A stretch of DNA of 64,000 nucleotides, taken from the NCBI GenBank assembly GCA_030584085.1, contig CP129490.1, positions 2,947,511 to 3,011,510 of the forward strand, written 5' to 3'. The position numbers and the translations under genes are program-made. The notes beneath the pieces were generated by a model, which did not search any database, was not told the DNA's origin, and saw nothing but the letters and a program-made list of their open reading frames with translations. Positions 53,465 to 63,036 of the stretch are shown here, in pieces. This stretch comes from Melioribacteraceae bacterium (GTDB lineage Bacteria; Bacteroidota; Ignavibacteria; Ignavibacteriales; Melioribacteraceae). The stretch's first letter is position 1, and every line of letters starts with the position of its first letter.

Positions 53465-54922
53465 TTATTTCTTAATTTCCATCACTGCTATTTTTCCGCC
53501 TTCAAGAGTTACATTTTTTACAACAGTTTGATTATCGGATTTTTCGATAGATGTAAATTCACTGCCTTCACCAAGTTCGTTGTAAAGTGTCCCTGTTCCC
53601 GTTAAAGCTGACGGGATTGTGTAACTAACTGTTTCTACGCGGGTATCTTTAACCATTCCGGTTTTGTCGTCCGTTCTCTTATCATATTGAACAGTTTGCA
53701 GCCAAGCAAATAAAATCACATCACCGTTTTCTCTTTCGAATGCAACGTAACGACTGTCACTTTTTTCATCTGCACTTGATACCACACTTTCACCGATACT
53801 CTTTATAGGATCAGCGAACAATTCATTTACAAAGATCAATGCTTGGTTTGCCGGTTTGGGTGAATGATCTGCCCAGGCAATACCAAGGTGTTTGTTATTA
53901 TAAATATCACCAATTACTTCATCACTCGGTGGTAAGTCCTTTATTTCATACCAAGCCATTGCATCTATTTGTCCGGTCGAGCGAACAAGAGCAATTCTTT
54001 TAACAATATCAACAGCTTGATAATTTGGGGTGTGTTCATATTCATAATATGCTGTATAGGAATCTGACACCATAGATCCTTGACGGAAAGTACTGTAACC
54101 GACTTCAGCCATCCAAATTGGTTGGTTGTTGCCATATTTGGCAACTACATTATATACATCGTTTACATAGCTTGTAATTTCTTCAACAGGATTTTTATGC
54201 CAGGTCTCAAAATAGTTATGGCAATTTACTATATCGACATAAGGACTTAATCCATGATCTTCAAAAAGTGATTGAATCCATTCGGGTCTATAAGCAATTC
54301 CACCCAAAACAATTTTAGCTTCGGGGTCAGCTTTTCTAACAGCATCGGCTCCAATTTTATGAAACTCTGCAAATTGTCCGACATCTTGAGTTCTCCAGTA
54401 AATCCATATATCGGGTTCGTTCCAAAGCTCCCAAGTTTTGATCCATTTTTTATAACGTGTAGTAAGGTCGAACATGAACTCTCCCCATTCTTCCATATCA
54501 ACCGGCGGGATATTCCAATATAATGCTGAGTCAACTGGTTCGGTTGAATTCCAGGCGGGAGTATAGCAAACATAAGGTATCATTGTAATACCGTATTCTT
54601 CAACACCGGTTTTTACGAAGTCATCCCAAAAGAGCCAATCGTATTTATCTTTTTCATATTCGATTGCATCCCATCCGAATGATATTCGCAAATATTTTAT
54701 GCCGGATCTTTTCAACAATTCAAAATCATTTACATAAATATCTCGAGTAGTTGTTTCTTCAGGCCAGTCTTCACATAGTCCAAGCGGCATTGTGTAATAA
54801 GCTGTGTTGTTCTTTACGGTTAATTCACCGTACATCAACTTATCTTGAATTGCTTTTTCTTCGTCGGGCGCGCATGCGAAGAGAAGCATTCCGGTTAAAA
54901 TGATTAATAATATTTTTTTCAT
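53465..54922 (-). CDS. Clan GH-A glycoside hydrolase lipoprotein (GH39-like)
   Basis: A 485-residue lipoprotein (lipobox LLFAC, Cys17). Retaining clan GH-A barrel with acid/base Glu169 (WELWNEPD) and nucleophile Glu273 (IWMAEVGYS), joined by an IVLGGIAY segment typical of GH39/GH5-like enzymes, and a C-terminal beta domain (about 380-485). GGAG lies 6 nt before the ATG. Surface anchoring suggests it works on chains held near the cell. The exact family number is uncertain. Confidence 0.78.
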   Translation of the reverse strand: MKKILLIILTGMLLFACAPDEEKAIQDKLMYGELTVKNNTAYYTMPLGLCEDWPEETTTRDIYVNDFELLKRSGIKYLRISFGWDAIEYEKDKYDWLFWDDFVKTGVEEYGITMIPYVCYTPAWNSTEPVDSALYWNIPPVDMEEWGEFMFDLTTRYKKWIKTWELWNEPDIWIYWRTQDVGQFAEFHKIGADAVRKADPEAKIVLGGIAYRPEWIQSLFEDHGLSPYVDIVNCHNYFETWHKNPVEEITSYVNDVYNVVAKYGNNQPIWMAEVGYSTFRQGSMVSDSYTAYYEYEHTPNYQAVDIVKRIALVRSTGQIDAMAWYEIKDLPPSDEVIGDIYNNKHLGIAWADHSPKPANQALIFVNELFADPIKSIGESVVSSADEKSDSRYVAFERENGDVILFAWLQTVQYDKRTDDKTGMVKDTRVETVSYTIPSALTGTGTLYNELGEGSEFTSIEKSDNQTVVKNVTLEGGKIAVMEIKK

Positions 54923-55005
54923 TGTTTTCTCCGTTTTGTATTTGATTGAAACTTTTGTGATTTCTTAATATTTGTGTCCACTTCTATGTGTGTTGCATAC
55001 TTTTT

Positions 55006-55140
55006 TTTGCCCCGACTTTTAAGTCGGAGATTAAGATTGCCAACTTATCTCTGGGCTTTAGCCCCATCCTTGGCATTTAATGGGACTAAAGTCCGTATAG
55101 TTTGTTGCTATTTCCCCCGTTCACTAAATTGAACGGCAAT
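55006..55140 (+). repeat. Four-hairpin dispersed repeat, copy D
   Basis: The most diverged copy, about 135 bp, ending GGCAAT. Hairpins: CCGACTTTTAAGTCGG, GGGCTTTAGCCC, GGGACTAAAGTCC and CCGTTCACTAAATTGAACGG. Stem changes are matched on both sides relative to other copies. It begins 26 nt past the stop of the aldo/keto reductase gene. Between it and the lipoprotein start (54923-55005) I saw only A/T-rich leader. Confidence 0.75.
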
Positions 55141-55166
55141 TATTTCTTTCAACGAACAAATCCTTA

Positions 55167-56150
55167 TTAGCTTACTTCCTCATTCCAAAAATCTTTTCGC
55201 CAAGCGAATTGTTCCAACTCTTTGATTTCATCTTTTGGAAAATAATTTCCGTTACTAACCGCGCTGTTCATTTCCGCCTGCTTGATATTTCTAATCCCCG
55301 GGATTACAGTAGACACTGAATCATTGCTTAAACAGAATTTTAATGCAAAGTCAGCCATTGATAAGTTAGGATGTTTTTCATCTTTATATTTTTTTATCTC
55401 GCTAACTTTATCAACAACCGCTTTCAAATTATTTCCGCGGAAGTAATGCTGTCTTACATCACCTTCGGGAAAAGTTGTAGCCAAATTATACTTACCCGTT
55501 AAAGCACCTTCATCAAAGGGAACACGAACAATTACTCCGATGTTATTCGCTTTACAAACTTTTAATGTATTCCAAGCCGGAAACTGTTCGAATAAATTAT
55601 AGATTAGTTGAATCGAATCGATTTTTCCTTCTACCACAGCTCCATCGATAAAGTAAGGATCGATATCGGGAACCGAAGCTCCGGATGCTCTTATTTTGCC
55701 ATCCTTCTTTAATTTCTCAAATGCTTCAAACCATTCAAGTTGGTCATTAAAGCGCATTGACCAAGTATGAAATTGATAAACATCAATATAATCGCGCTGT
55801 AGTCTCTTTAATGATTTTTCACATTCTTCAATTATAAATTCTTTCGGGAAAGCTTTACGTGCATCGTAATCAATTTTTGCCGGCCAATCGAATTCTTTGG
55901 GAGGAACTTTTGTGGCAACAAATATTTCTTCCGTTCTTTCCTTCAATACTTTACCGATTATCTCTTCGCTTTTACCCTCACCGTAACCTTGAGCCGTATC
56001 GATAAAATTCACACCGAGATCAAGCGCACGGTGAAGAGCTTTGATTGACTCGTCATCACTCTGCGGTCCCCATCCGCCGCCGATAGCCCAAGCTCCGAAA
56101 CCGATTTCTGAAATTTCCCAATTCATATTTCCGAATTTTCTGTATTTCAT
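55167..56150 (-). CDS. Aldo/keto reductase (second in window)
   Basis: TIM-barrel NADP reductase of 327 residues from the chosen ATG. FIDTAQGYGEGKSEE (Asp, Tyr), VATKVPP (Lys) and DVYQFHTWS (His) give the catalytic tetrad; VIPGIRNIKQAEMN is the C-terminal nucleotide loop. An ATG at 56186 lies inside the rbsD gene and adds 12 poor residues, so 56150 (MKYRKFGNMNW) was taken. It follows rbsD and rbsK in the same direction. Confidence 0.84.
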   Translation of the reverse strand: MKYRKFGNMNWEISEIGFGAWAIGGGWGPQSDDESIKALHRALDLGVNFIDTAQGYGEGKSEEIIGKVLKERTEEIFVATKVPPKEFDWPAKIDYDARKAFPKEFIIEECEKSLKRLQRDYIDVYQFHTWSMRFNDQLEWFEAFEKLKKDGKIRASGASVPDIDPYFIDGAVVEGKIDSIQLIYNLFEQFPAWNTLKVCKANNIGVIVRVPFDEGALTGKYNLATTFPEGDVRQHYFRGNNLKAVVDKVSEIKKYKDEKHPNLSMADFALKFCLSNDSVSTVIPGIRNIKQAEMNSAVSNGNYFPKDEIKELEQFAWRKDFWNEEVS

Positions 56151-56167
56151 AAATTCAATGCACTCAC

Positions 56168-56569
56168 TTAAAAAGTTACTCCACATTCAAGTATGATATT
56201 GGCATAAGGCGTAATGTCACCGGTTCTCACAAAGTAAACATTATTTCCGCTGCGTGTTATGTTTTTAAATTCTTCATGATCAACATGCTCAAGTAAAATA
56301 CCGTCTGTTATTTTTTTGATATCTTCTAAAACACCATTTCCACTCGTAAATAGTTGATCAGCGATAATAATTTTTTCTACCGCTAATTCTTGCATAACAA
56401 CATTTAATACTTCGATAAATCTAGGTACATTGTTTGTAACAGCAAGATCAATAACGAATGCATTTTGTGGAATCGGTAATCCACTATCACATATAACAAG
56501 TTTATCTGTATGACCAAGTCTTGCTACAATCTCTGAAAGTGGTGCATTAAGAATTCCGGATTTTTTCAT
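56168..56569 (-). CDS. rbsD: D-ribose pyranase RbsD-like
   Basis: Mutarotase of about 133 residues that interconverts pyranose and furanose ribose. Opening MKKSGILNAPLSEIVARLGHTD with catalytic-region His, then CDSGLPIP, is diagnostic of RbsD. GGGAG lies 5 nt before the ATG at 56569; a GTG at 56581 gives an untypical start. It lies 24 nt after rbsK and so supplies furanose sugar for that kinase. Confidence 0.88.
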   Translation of the reverse strand: MKKSGILNAPLSEIVARLGHTDKLVICDSGLPIPQNAFVIDLAVTNNVPRFIEVLNVVMQELAVEKIIIADQLFTSGNGVLEDIKKITDGILLEHVDHEEFKNITRSGNNVYFVRTGDITPYANIILECGVTF

Positions 56570-56593
56570 TTTTTCTCCCACTATTTTCTAAAG

Positions 56594-57508
56594 TTAGAGT
56601 AAACTTTCTACTTCTCTCAAAGTCGGCATTGATGTTTGAGCACCCATTCTAGTAACCGAAATAGCAGCTGCATAACTTGCAAAATGAATCGCCTCTTCGA
56701 TTGATTTTCCTATTGATAACGAGTAAGCAAGTGCTCCGTTAAAACTATCACCTGCCGCAGTTGTATCCACTGCCTTAACTTTGTAAGTCTCAAAATGTTT
56801 TACAGAGTTATTGTTCACTAATAAAGAACCTTTCTCTCCAAGAGTCACTAAAACATTTTTTAGTCCCTTTTGCAAAAGAACTCTTGAAGCCTTTTCAGCT
56901 GAACTCTTATCGACAATGTTTATACCTGAAAGAATTTCAAGTTCGGATTCATTAGGTGTGAGGTAATCAATAAATGAAAACAATTCATCACTCAATGGAG
57001 CAGCCGGTGCGGGATTTAATATAAAAATTGCACCGTTTTGCTTAGCCAATTGTGCCGCTAATGTAACAGTCTGAATAGGAATTTCAAGCTGGGAAAGAAC
57101 TACTTTTACTTTAGAAAAGTATTCTTGTTTTTTAAGCAAATCATTTGTCGTGAAACGCATATTCGTTCCGGATATAACAATTATTTCATTTTCACCCGAT
57201 CCATCTACACTGATAAGTGCAACTCCGGTTTGTGCACCATTTTCAATTAAAACATCGGATATATTCACTCCGCTTTCATTTAATGATCTTATTAAAGACG
57301 ATTGAAAATCATCGTTACCCATCTTACCTAAGAAATATGTTAGACCGCCTAGTTTAGCACAACTTACAGCTTGGTTAGCACCCTTCCCGCCCGGAAACAT
57401 TGCAAAATTCTTTCCAAAAACTGTTTCACCCGGATTAGGAAATCTTTCACTTGTAACGACAAGATCCATATTTGCACTGCCGACAACTAATACACCTTCC
57501 TTCTTCAT
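56594..57508 (-). CDS. rbsK: Ribokinase
   Basis: PfkB-family kinase of 304 residues. GSANMDLVVTSERFPNPGETVFG and the PGGKGANQAV motif at the N-terminus, and VDTTAAGDSFNGALAY with the catalytic Asp near residue 250. These are textbook ribokinase blocks, unlike the TM0415-like kinase elsewhere in the window. GGAG lies 6 nt before the ATG. It pairs with rbsD. No ribose importer lies next to it. Confidence 0.9.
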   Translation of the reverse strand: MKKEGVLVVGSANMDLVVTSERFPNPGETVFGKNFAMFPGGKGANQAVSCAKLGGLTYFLGKMGNDDFQSSLIRSLNESGVNISDVLIENGAQTGVALISVDGSGENEIIVISGTNMRFTTNDLLKKQEYFSKVKVVLSQLEIPIQTVTLAAQLAKQNGAIFILNPAPAAPLSDELFSFIDYLTPNESELEILSGINIVDKSSAEKASRVLLQKGLKNVLVTLGEKGSLLVNNNSVKHFETYKVKAVDTTAAGDSFNGALAYSLSIGKSIEEAIHFASYAAAISVTRMGAQTSMPTLREVESLL

Positions 57509-57524
57509 TAATTACTCCGCAATA

Positions 57525-60500
57525 CTAAATTTTTATTTCATATACCGGTGCATGAATAATAACCGGGGGCTCGAAAATGCCGGATTTGTGTTCGACGGCT
57601 TCGAGCATATTTATTAAAGTATTTGTTACACTTAATTCAATTTTGTTTTTACCTTCTTTCACCAAGCCGGTGATGTCAATTTGATACGGATTCCATAAAG
57701 CAATTTTTGATTCACCATCATTGATTTTTACTTCGAGTACATCTTCACCGCAGTTTACGTTTAGGAATAAATTTCCATTTAAGTATTCTCTCGGTAAATC
57801 GAATTCGGTTGTGTAAACACCGGTTCCAGAATAATGAGGATAACCCTGTTTAGTCCAATCACCTAATACAATTGTGTTTACTTTTTCACCGATTGAGTAT
57901 GTATTCTCTTTTTTATTGAGTGTAAAGTCACCAACAACTTTAAGTAGATCAAGCATTCCATCTGTTCTTCTTACTACTACTAATTTTATTGCCACAATAT
58001 TCTTCCCTTCTTTGACAAAAGCTTTAACATCGACTTCCTTTATCTCCGCATCTATTCTGCTTCTTCTGCCTTTATCTTTTACTTCTTTTCCATTGATGAA
58101 CATGGTGTATTCTTTTCCGCTGAATCCATCAATTAATATTCTTGGATTTGCCGGCACTTTTTCCATTTCAAAGGAAGTCCGGTACCAAAGTGTAACGGGA
58201 TAAGTAGAATCGTCTCTTTCTTGTGGAAGCTGCATTTCCCATGCACCCATTGTAACATCAAGCCAATTACTGTCATCGTAATTTTCGTTCATGACTTCAT
58301 CAATATTAGATAAATCATTTTCCATCATCATTTTGTATTTGCCGATGCATAAAACATTATCCTCGGTAATTTCGAATGAAAAACTTTTGTCTAATTTTAT
58401 GTCGTCAAGTTTTTTAATCGCATCATTAGTGATTTTCTTCTCGCCATCCTTAGTAATTACTTTTGCTTCCGCTTTGTTAATCATTTCTTTTGAATAGCCA
58501 ATGAGTTTTTCGTTTGTTAAGTCAGTAACTGTAAGATTACTTGATGGAACAAATGGTTTTTCAAGTTCATCTTTAATAATTACAAAGTGTGATTGAGTTG
58601 AATCGAATGGTAGAAATATTTTAAGTCTATTATTGTCTACTGAATATTGATGTATCTTATTAATTTCACCGGTTTCAGGATTCCACAATTCAGGAGTGCC
58701 GACTTTTTCAAATGTAATTTCAACATTGCCAAGGTTTTTCTGTTGTGTGTTTGTTAGGAAGAACAAATCATAATCATCTTTTACTCTGTGTAAATAAAAT
58801 ACTTCTTCTTCGCTTATGGTAATATCAGGGGTGACTATTTCATTAAGTAATTTCTTAATATCGCCTTCTTTATCTTCAACGGATAAACCTTTCCCTTCAA
58901 ATAAATAGACGGAACCTTTTCCTATGCTGCTTACTTTATTTACCGCGAATGATGAACCATTGTTTAAGTGTTTCAATAGTTCAGCAGGATCCTTGCCAAA
59001 TAACTTTTTAATATTTATTAATGAATTGTCATCTTTAGCATCAAGTAAAGTACTTGGAATAACTGTATCGGCTATAACCGTTCCGCCTTGTGATACAAAC
59101 TCGTAAAGTTTATCGAATGCATTTTGTTGAAGCGCTGTGATAGGTGGTAAAAATATTACCGAAAATTCTTCTTGATTGATCTTAATTTTTCCATTAATAA
59201 CTTCTGCTTCCGCGAGAATATCTTCGTCGGTGTAATCAAAATCATAATGTAATCTAAGAAGCAAATCAGTCAAGTAATCAAAATCTGACTGCATTAAGTT
59301 GAAAAATTGATCGGGGCCGCTTGGTTTATAATTTGCCCAAGCACTGTTGATCGGATACAACATTAATACTTTTGCGATGTGCTTACCTGCCGAAAGCATG
59401 TGTCCAAGACGAGACATATACTTTACGAAATTATCATAGAACTTCCACCAAGTATGATGATAGAATTGTGATGGCGGCCAATCGCGTTTACGTTCACCTT
59501 CAATTGAGTAATGATAACCATGATTGTTAAAAATTGTTACGCCTAAAACATATTCCCAGTTTGCAATCCACTTCATTCTTTCGAGTGTGCAATCCCAATA
59601 AGTTCCGCCCATTGATTCGCATAGTAATTGATTACTTCCATAATGATGTGCTGCAGAACTTGCAATCTTTAACGCAACATGTTGACTTGCAGCTTCTTTT
59701 GTTCCGACAATTGGGTAAAGATGATCAACGCCGGTTATATGCATATGTTTTAAGTGTTTGAAAATATTTCCTTCGCATCTTGCATGCATCCAAATCCATT
59801 CTTCACCGAGTAAATGTCCGGTGAACAACACATTGTTTGCTTCGCACCATTCTCTAATCTGTTGATAGTAGGATTCAGAATATTGTTCGGTTAAAGTCTT
59901 CCAAAAATCATAACGGATTTGAGCTGTCCTTTCACCCATATCCAAAAAGAGAGCGCCCAAATATGGCTTTAAATCGTAACCTCTTCTTTCACGGAAAATC
60001 TTAAATATCTGTGTAGTCCATGGTATAACTTGATTCTGCATACCAACATGGTAATAATGCATAGCCGGTTCGTCTGTGTAAAATCCCGGCATAACTTTTC
60101 CAAATTCTTCTCCAACTGCAGCTTTATATTTTTCGTGAGTTTCGTCAAGAAACTTTCTGGTTGATTCGGGATTTAAAGCATCTATATAGTAATCAATTTC
60201 TTTTTCCAAGAAATAAAGTAATCTCCAATTTCCTTTTGGTGCTTCCCATGGAATTACTGCATTGAAAGATAGATTAGGTGTTAGATCGATTATTGTATCA
60301 GGATTAAGATTAGTTTGAAACTCTTCTTCGGAACATGCATAAGCAACTATAGGTTTTGAGTTACCAGTATTTACATATCTATCATCTGTTGCCTCTAAAA
60401 ATGTAAATAAAGGACCAGGAACAGGAAGTGCAACCATTTCCAAATATTTTTGTCTGAGTTTTGGATTTTCTTGAGATACTTTTCGATAAGCAGTTCCACT

Positions 60501-60803
60501 CGGCCAATTCATTTCATCGTAAACCCAAACATCAATACCGATTTCTTTGGCGACTTTAACTGCGTGTTTAGTTCTTTCAAACCATGTATCGGATAAATAA
60601 CCGATTGATTCACCGAAGCGTCCATGAATAAATAATCCCGAGATTCCTTTCGCATGGTATTCTTTCATCTGCCAGATCATTTCTTCTTCATTCATTTCAC
60701 CGTTCCAAAACCAGAACGGTAAAACTCCCATAGCTTTCGGTGGATTAGCAAAATTATCCTTCGTTAATTTCTCACCTTCAACCAATAGTTTAGCAAAGTT
60801 CAT
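57525..60803 (-). CDS. GH106-like large glycoside hydrolase, cytoplasmic
   Basis: A 1092-residue protein resembling alpha-L-rhamnosidases of family GH106: PFWFWNG (29-35), GLFIHGRFG, VYDEMNWPSG (94-103), a long barrel with PGFYTDEPAM and MGGTYWDC, an unclear middle domain, then jelly-roll modules near the C-terminus (MELPQERDDSTYPVTLWYR-like region; a final FDLPREYLNGNLFLNVN). No signal peptide, so the substrate must enter first. AGGAG lies 10 nt before the ATG. It lies 20 nt from the GH92 gene and 16 nt from rbsK, suggesting one transcript. Family is by recall. Confidence 0.75.
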   Translation of the reverse strand: MNFAKLLVEGEKLTKDNFANPPKAMGVLPFWFWNGEMNEEEMIWQMKEYHAKGISGLFIHGRFGESIGYLSDTWFERTKHAVKVAKEIGIDVWVYDEMNWPSGTAYRKVSQENPKLRQKYLEMVALPVPGPLFTFLEATDDRYVNTGNSKPIVAYACSEEEFQTNLNPDTIIDLTPNLSFNAVIPWEAPKGNWRLLYFLEKEIDYYIDALNPESTRKFLDETHEKYKAAVGEEFGKVMPGFYTDEPAMHYYHVGMQNQVIPWTTQIFKIFRERRGYDLKPYLGALFLDMGERTAQIRYDFWKTLTEQYSESYYQQIREWCEANNVLFTGHLLGEEWIWMHARCEGNIFKHLKHMHITGVDHLYPIVGTKEAASQHVALKIASSAAHHYGSNQLLCESMGGTYWDCTLERMKWIANWEYVLGVTIFNNHGYHYSIEGERKRDWPPSQFYHHTWWKFYDNFVKYMSRLGHMLSAGKHIAKVLMLYPINSAWANYKPSGPDQFFNLMQSDFDYLTDLLLRLHYDFDYTDEDILAEAEVINGKIKINQEEFSVIFLPPITALQQNAFDKLYEFVSQGGTVIADTVIPSTLLDAKDDNSLINIKKLFGKDPAELLKHLNNGSSFAVNKVSSIGKGSVYLFEGKGLSVEDKEGDIKKLLNEIVTPDITISEEEVFYLHRVKDDYDLFFLTNTQQKNLGNVEITFEKVGTPELWNPETGEINKIHQYSVDNNRLKIFLPFDSTQSHFVIIKDELEKPFVPSSNLTVTDLTNEKLIGYSKEMINKAEAKVITKDGEKKITNDAIKKLDDIKLDKSFSFEITEDNVLCIGKYKMMMENDLSNIDEVMNENYDDSNWLDVTMGAWEMQLPQERDDSTYPVTLWYRTSFEMEKVPANPRILIDGFSGKEYTMFINGKEVKDKGRRSRIDAEIKEVDVKAFVKEGKNIVAIKLVVVRRTDGMLDLLKVVGDFTLNKKENTYSIGEKVNTIVLGDWTKQGYPHYSGTGVYTTEFDLPREYLNGNLFLNVNCGEDVLEVKINDGESKIALWNPYQIDITGLVKEGKNKIELSVTNTLINMLEAVEHKSGIFEPPVIIHAPVYEIKI

Positions 60804-60823
60804 ATTATAACTTCTCCTGTCTT

Positions 60824-63013
60824 CTATATTTTATTCAATATCTCTGAAGCTGATGTGGGAACATACGCACTTCCCCATCCACTAGATTTGTTTGTCATAA
60901 TTAATTTTAATTCATCGTTGTTAAGTAAATCATCGTGAGTGAACCAAGCATTATTAAATTCACTCCCGTTCAAGGTTGCTTCTTGTATATAGATATTATC
61001 TTGTGATAAATTTTCTGCTGTGATTTTGAATTTTTTACCGTTCCCTATATCGATTTTAATTTCATTAAAAATCGGAGAGCTCATTAAGTATAAATTTTGT
61101 CCCGCGTTTGGATAAAATCCCATTGCGCTGAAAACATACCATGCAGACATACATCCTGCATCGTCTTGTCCGGGCAAACCACTTGTTGTGGTTTTGTATT
61201 CCCTGTCCAAAATTTCTCTAACTCGTTCGACAGTTTTATCGTGTCTTCCGGCATAAACATATAAGTAAGGTGTAAGTATATCGGGTTGGTTGTGCTGAAT
61301 GTAATGCCCTTCATGGAACATTCTGTCTAAAAACTTTACGAAATTATCTTTGCCACCGTGATGTTCAATTAATCCCCCAATATCGTGAGGGATAAAAGTT
61401 GAATAATGCCAAGGAATACCTTCGTAGAAATATGGACCTTCCCACCATTCTTCAATTCTGAATTCGGGATCAAATCCTTCAACCCAACTGCCGTCGGGAT
61501 TTTTAACCCAGAAGAATTTTTCATCTTCTCTGAAGATGTTGTAAGAATTAAGTGAACGTTTGAGATATTTTTCTCTGTCTGTTTCTTTGTTTAATATATC
61601 TGCAGCTTGGGAGACACAAAAATCATTAAATGCATATTCGAGAGTTCTTGAAGAACCGCACCATTTGTTTGATGATGAGTAACCGAGTTTCAAATACTCG
61701 TCGGAATCTTTTCCGTATTCGTAAGGTGAGTCGGATGGAGTTTCAGCGTGTTTGATCATCGATTCGTAAGCGAGTTCATAATCGAAGCCCTTTAATCCTT
61801 TTACCATTGCATCAGCAAAGAGTACATCGCTGTTTGTTCCGCCCTGCATAAATGCGAATGAGCCGGATGACCAATTATCGGGTATCCAACCTGTGTGTGA
61901 GTAAATATCTAACAAACTATTTAATATTCTTATTTGTTTTTCGGAATCAATAATTGTGTAAAGCGGATTAACATTTCTGTAAGTATCCCACAAAGCAATA
62001 AAATCCCAGAATGCTGGTTGATCTGAATTCCAACGGGGGTTTTCTCCCGTAACATCGGTCGGCATTAGCATTGTGTTATATAGACAAGAATAAAAAAGAG
62101 TTTTCTGTTCCTCTGTTCCCCCGGTTACTTGAATTTTATTTAATTCTTTAAGCCAAATTGATTGGGCTTTAGCTTTGGCTTCATCAAATGATAAATCAAT
62201 TACCTCATTCAAATTTTTCTTTGCTTGTTCAAGACTTAAAAATGAAATTGCAACTTTTAACTCTATCTCATTGATGCTAAATTTTATAAATGCACCGATA
62301 CTGTCACCGTAACTTACATTCACGTTTTCATAAATTGTCTCGTCACGCCATACACCAAACTGTTTAATTGATTTTGAGGTTTGTGCTGCGAAATAAACTG
62401 TGTAAGGCACCGTCGGTCCTATTCCACCTTTGTATGTTCCGTAACCTTCAATATTATTTTTGTCGATTATTTTAATGTAAGAGTGAATGTTTTCACCCGG
62501 GCTGAATTCAACAACATTTACTACTCGAGAAAGGTCAAATAGAAGTGTAAGTGAATTTTCATCTAACGAAGTGTATCTGTGAAATCCAACTTTATGTAAA
62601 GCAGTTAATTCCGATTTAATATTCCATCTATTCAATTCAACTGTATAATATCCAGCAGTTCCAAATTCTTTAGCTTTTTTGGAAGAATAATTTTTTATAA
62701 CAGGATCACCAGTTTGGGGAATGACCATAATGTTTCCGTATTTTCCAGCACCGCCTGTGCCACTAACGTGTGTATGACTAAATCCTAATATCGGTGCATC
62801 AGGAACATAACCTGATGTATTTTGAGGTAACGGTGTATCGGGACCCAGTTTAACCATTCCATGCGGAGTACAGGCACCAATAAAAGTAGCGCCTCCACCA
62901 TCTTCTGTCCCGATAGTTGTATCTACATATTTTAGAACGTCAATTTCTTCACTAACAAACCCAGGGGCAGTTATAAAAAGTATAAGTAGATATTGGAATA
63001 AATTCTTTCTCAA
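60824..63013 (-). CDS. Secreted GH92 alpha-mannosidase
   Basis: Calcium-dependent exo-alpha-mannosidase family, 729 residues with a signal peptide (about 1-21). The opening VDTTIGTEDGGGATFIGACTP and HGMVKLGPDT, the middle LWDTYRNVNPLY, and the C-terminal QHNQPDILTPYLY and GLPGQDDAGCMSAWYVFSAMG blocks are family hallmarks. Start is TTG: an in-frame stop lies just upstream and no ATG follows before the signal peptide. It points to N-glycan or mannan side-chain trimming outside the cytoplasm. Confidence 0.9.
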   Translation of the reverse strand: MRKNLFQYLLILFITAPGFVSEEIDVLKYVDTTIGTEDGGGATFIGACTPHGMVKLGPDTPLPQNTSGYVPDAPILGFSHTHVSGTGGAGKYGNIMVIPQTGDPVIKNYSSKKAKEFGTAGYYTVELNRWNIKSELTALHKVGFHRYTSLDENSLTLLFDLSRVVNVVEFSPGENIHSYIKIIDKNNIEGYGTYKGGIGPTVPYTVYFAAQTSKSIKQFGVWRDETIYENVNVSYGDSIGAFIKFSINEIELKVAISFLSLEQAKKNLNEVIDLSFDEAKAKAQSIWLKELNKIQVTGGTEEQKTLFYSCLYNTMLMPTDVTGENPRWNSDQPAFWDFIALWDTYRNVNPLYTIIDSEKQIRILNSLLDIYSHTGWIPDNWSSGSFAFMQGGTNSDVLFADAMVKGLKGFDYELAYESMIKHAETPSDSPYEYGKDSDEYLKLGYSSSNKWCGSSRTLEYAFNDFCVSQAADILNKETDREKYLKRSLNSYNIFREDEKFFWVKNPDGSWVEGFDPEFRIEEWWEGPYFYEGIPWHYSTFIPHDIGGLIEHHGGKDNFVKFLDRMFHEGHYIQHNQPDILTPYLYVYAGRHDKTVERVREILDREYKTTTSGLPGQDDAGCMSAWYVFSAMGFYPNAGQNLYLMSSPIFNEIKIDIGNGKKFKITAENLSQDNIYIQEATLNGSEFNNAWFTHDDLLNNDELKLIMTNKSSGWGSAYVPTSASEILNKI

Positions 63014-63036
63014 GTTTTATGATTAATTTTTTGATT

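Noticed and set aside
40152-55140. The regular hairpin repeats as a CRISPR array
   Set aside because: Copies are kilobases apart, 135-140 bp long, present in both orientations, with no spacers or cas genes.
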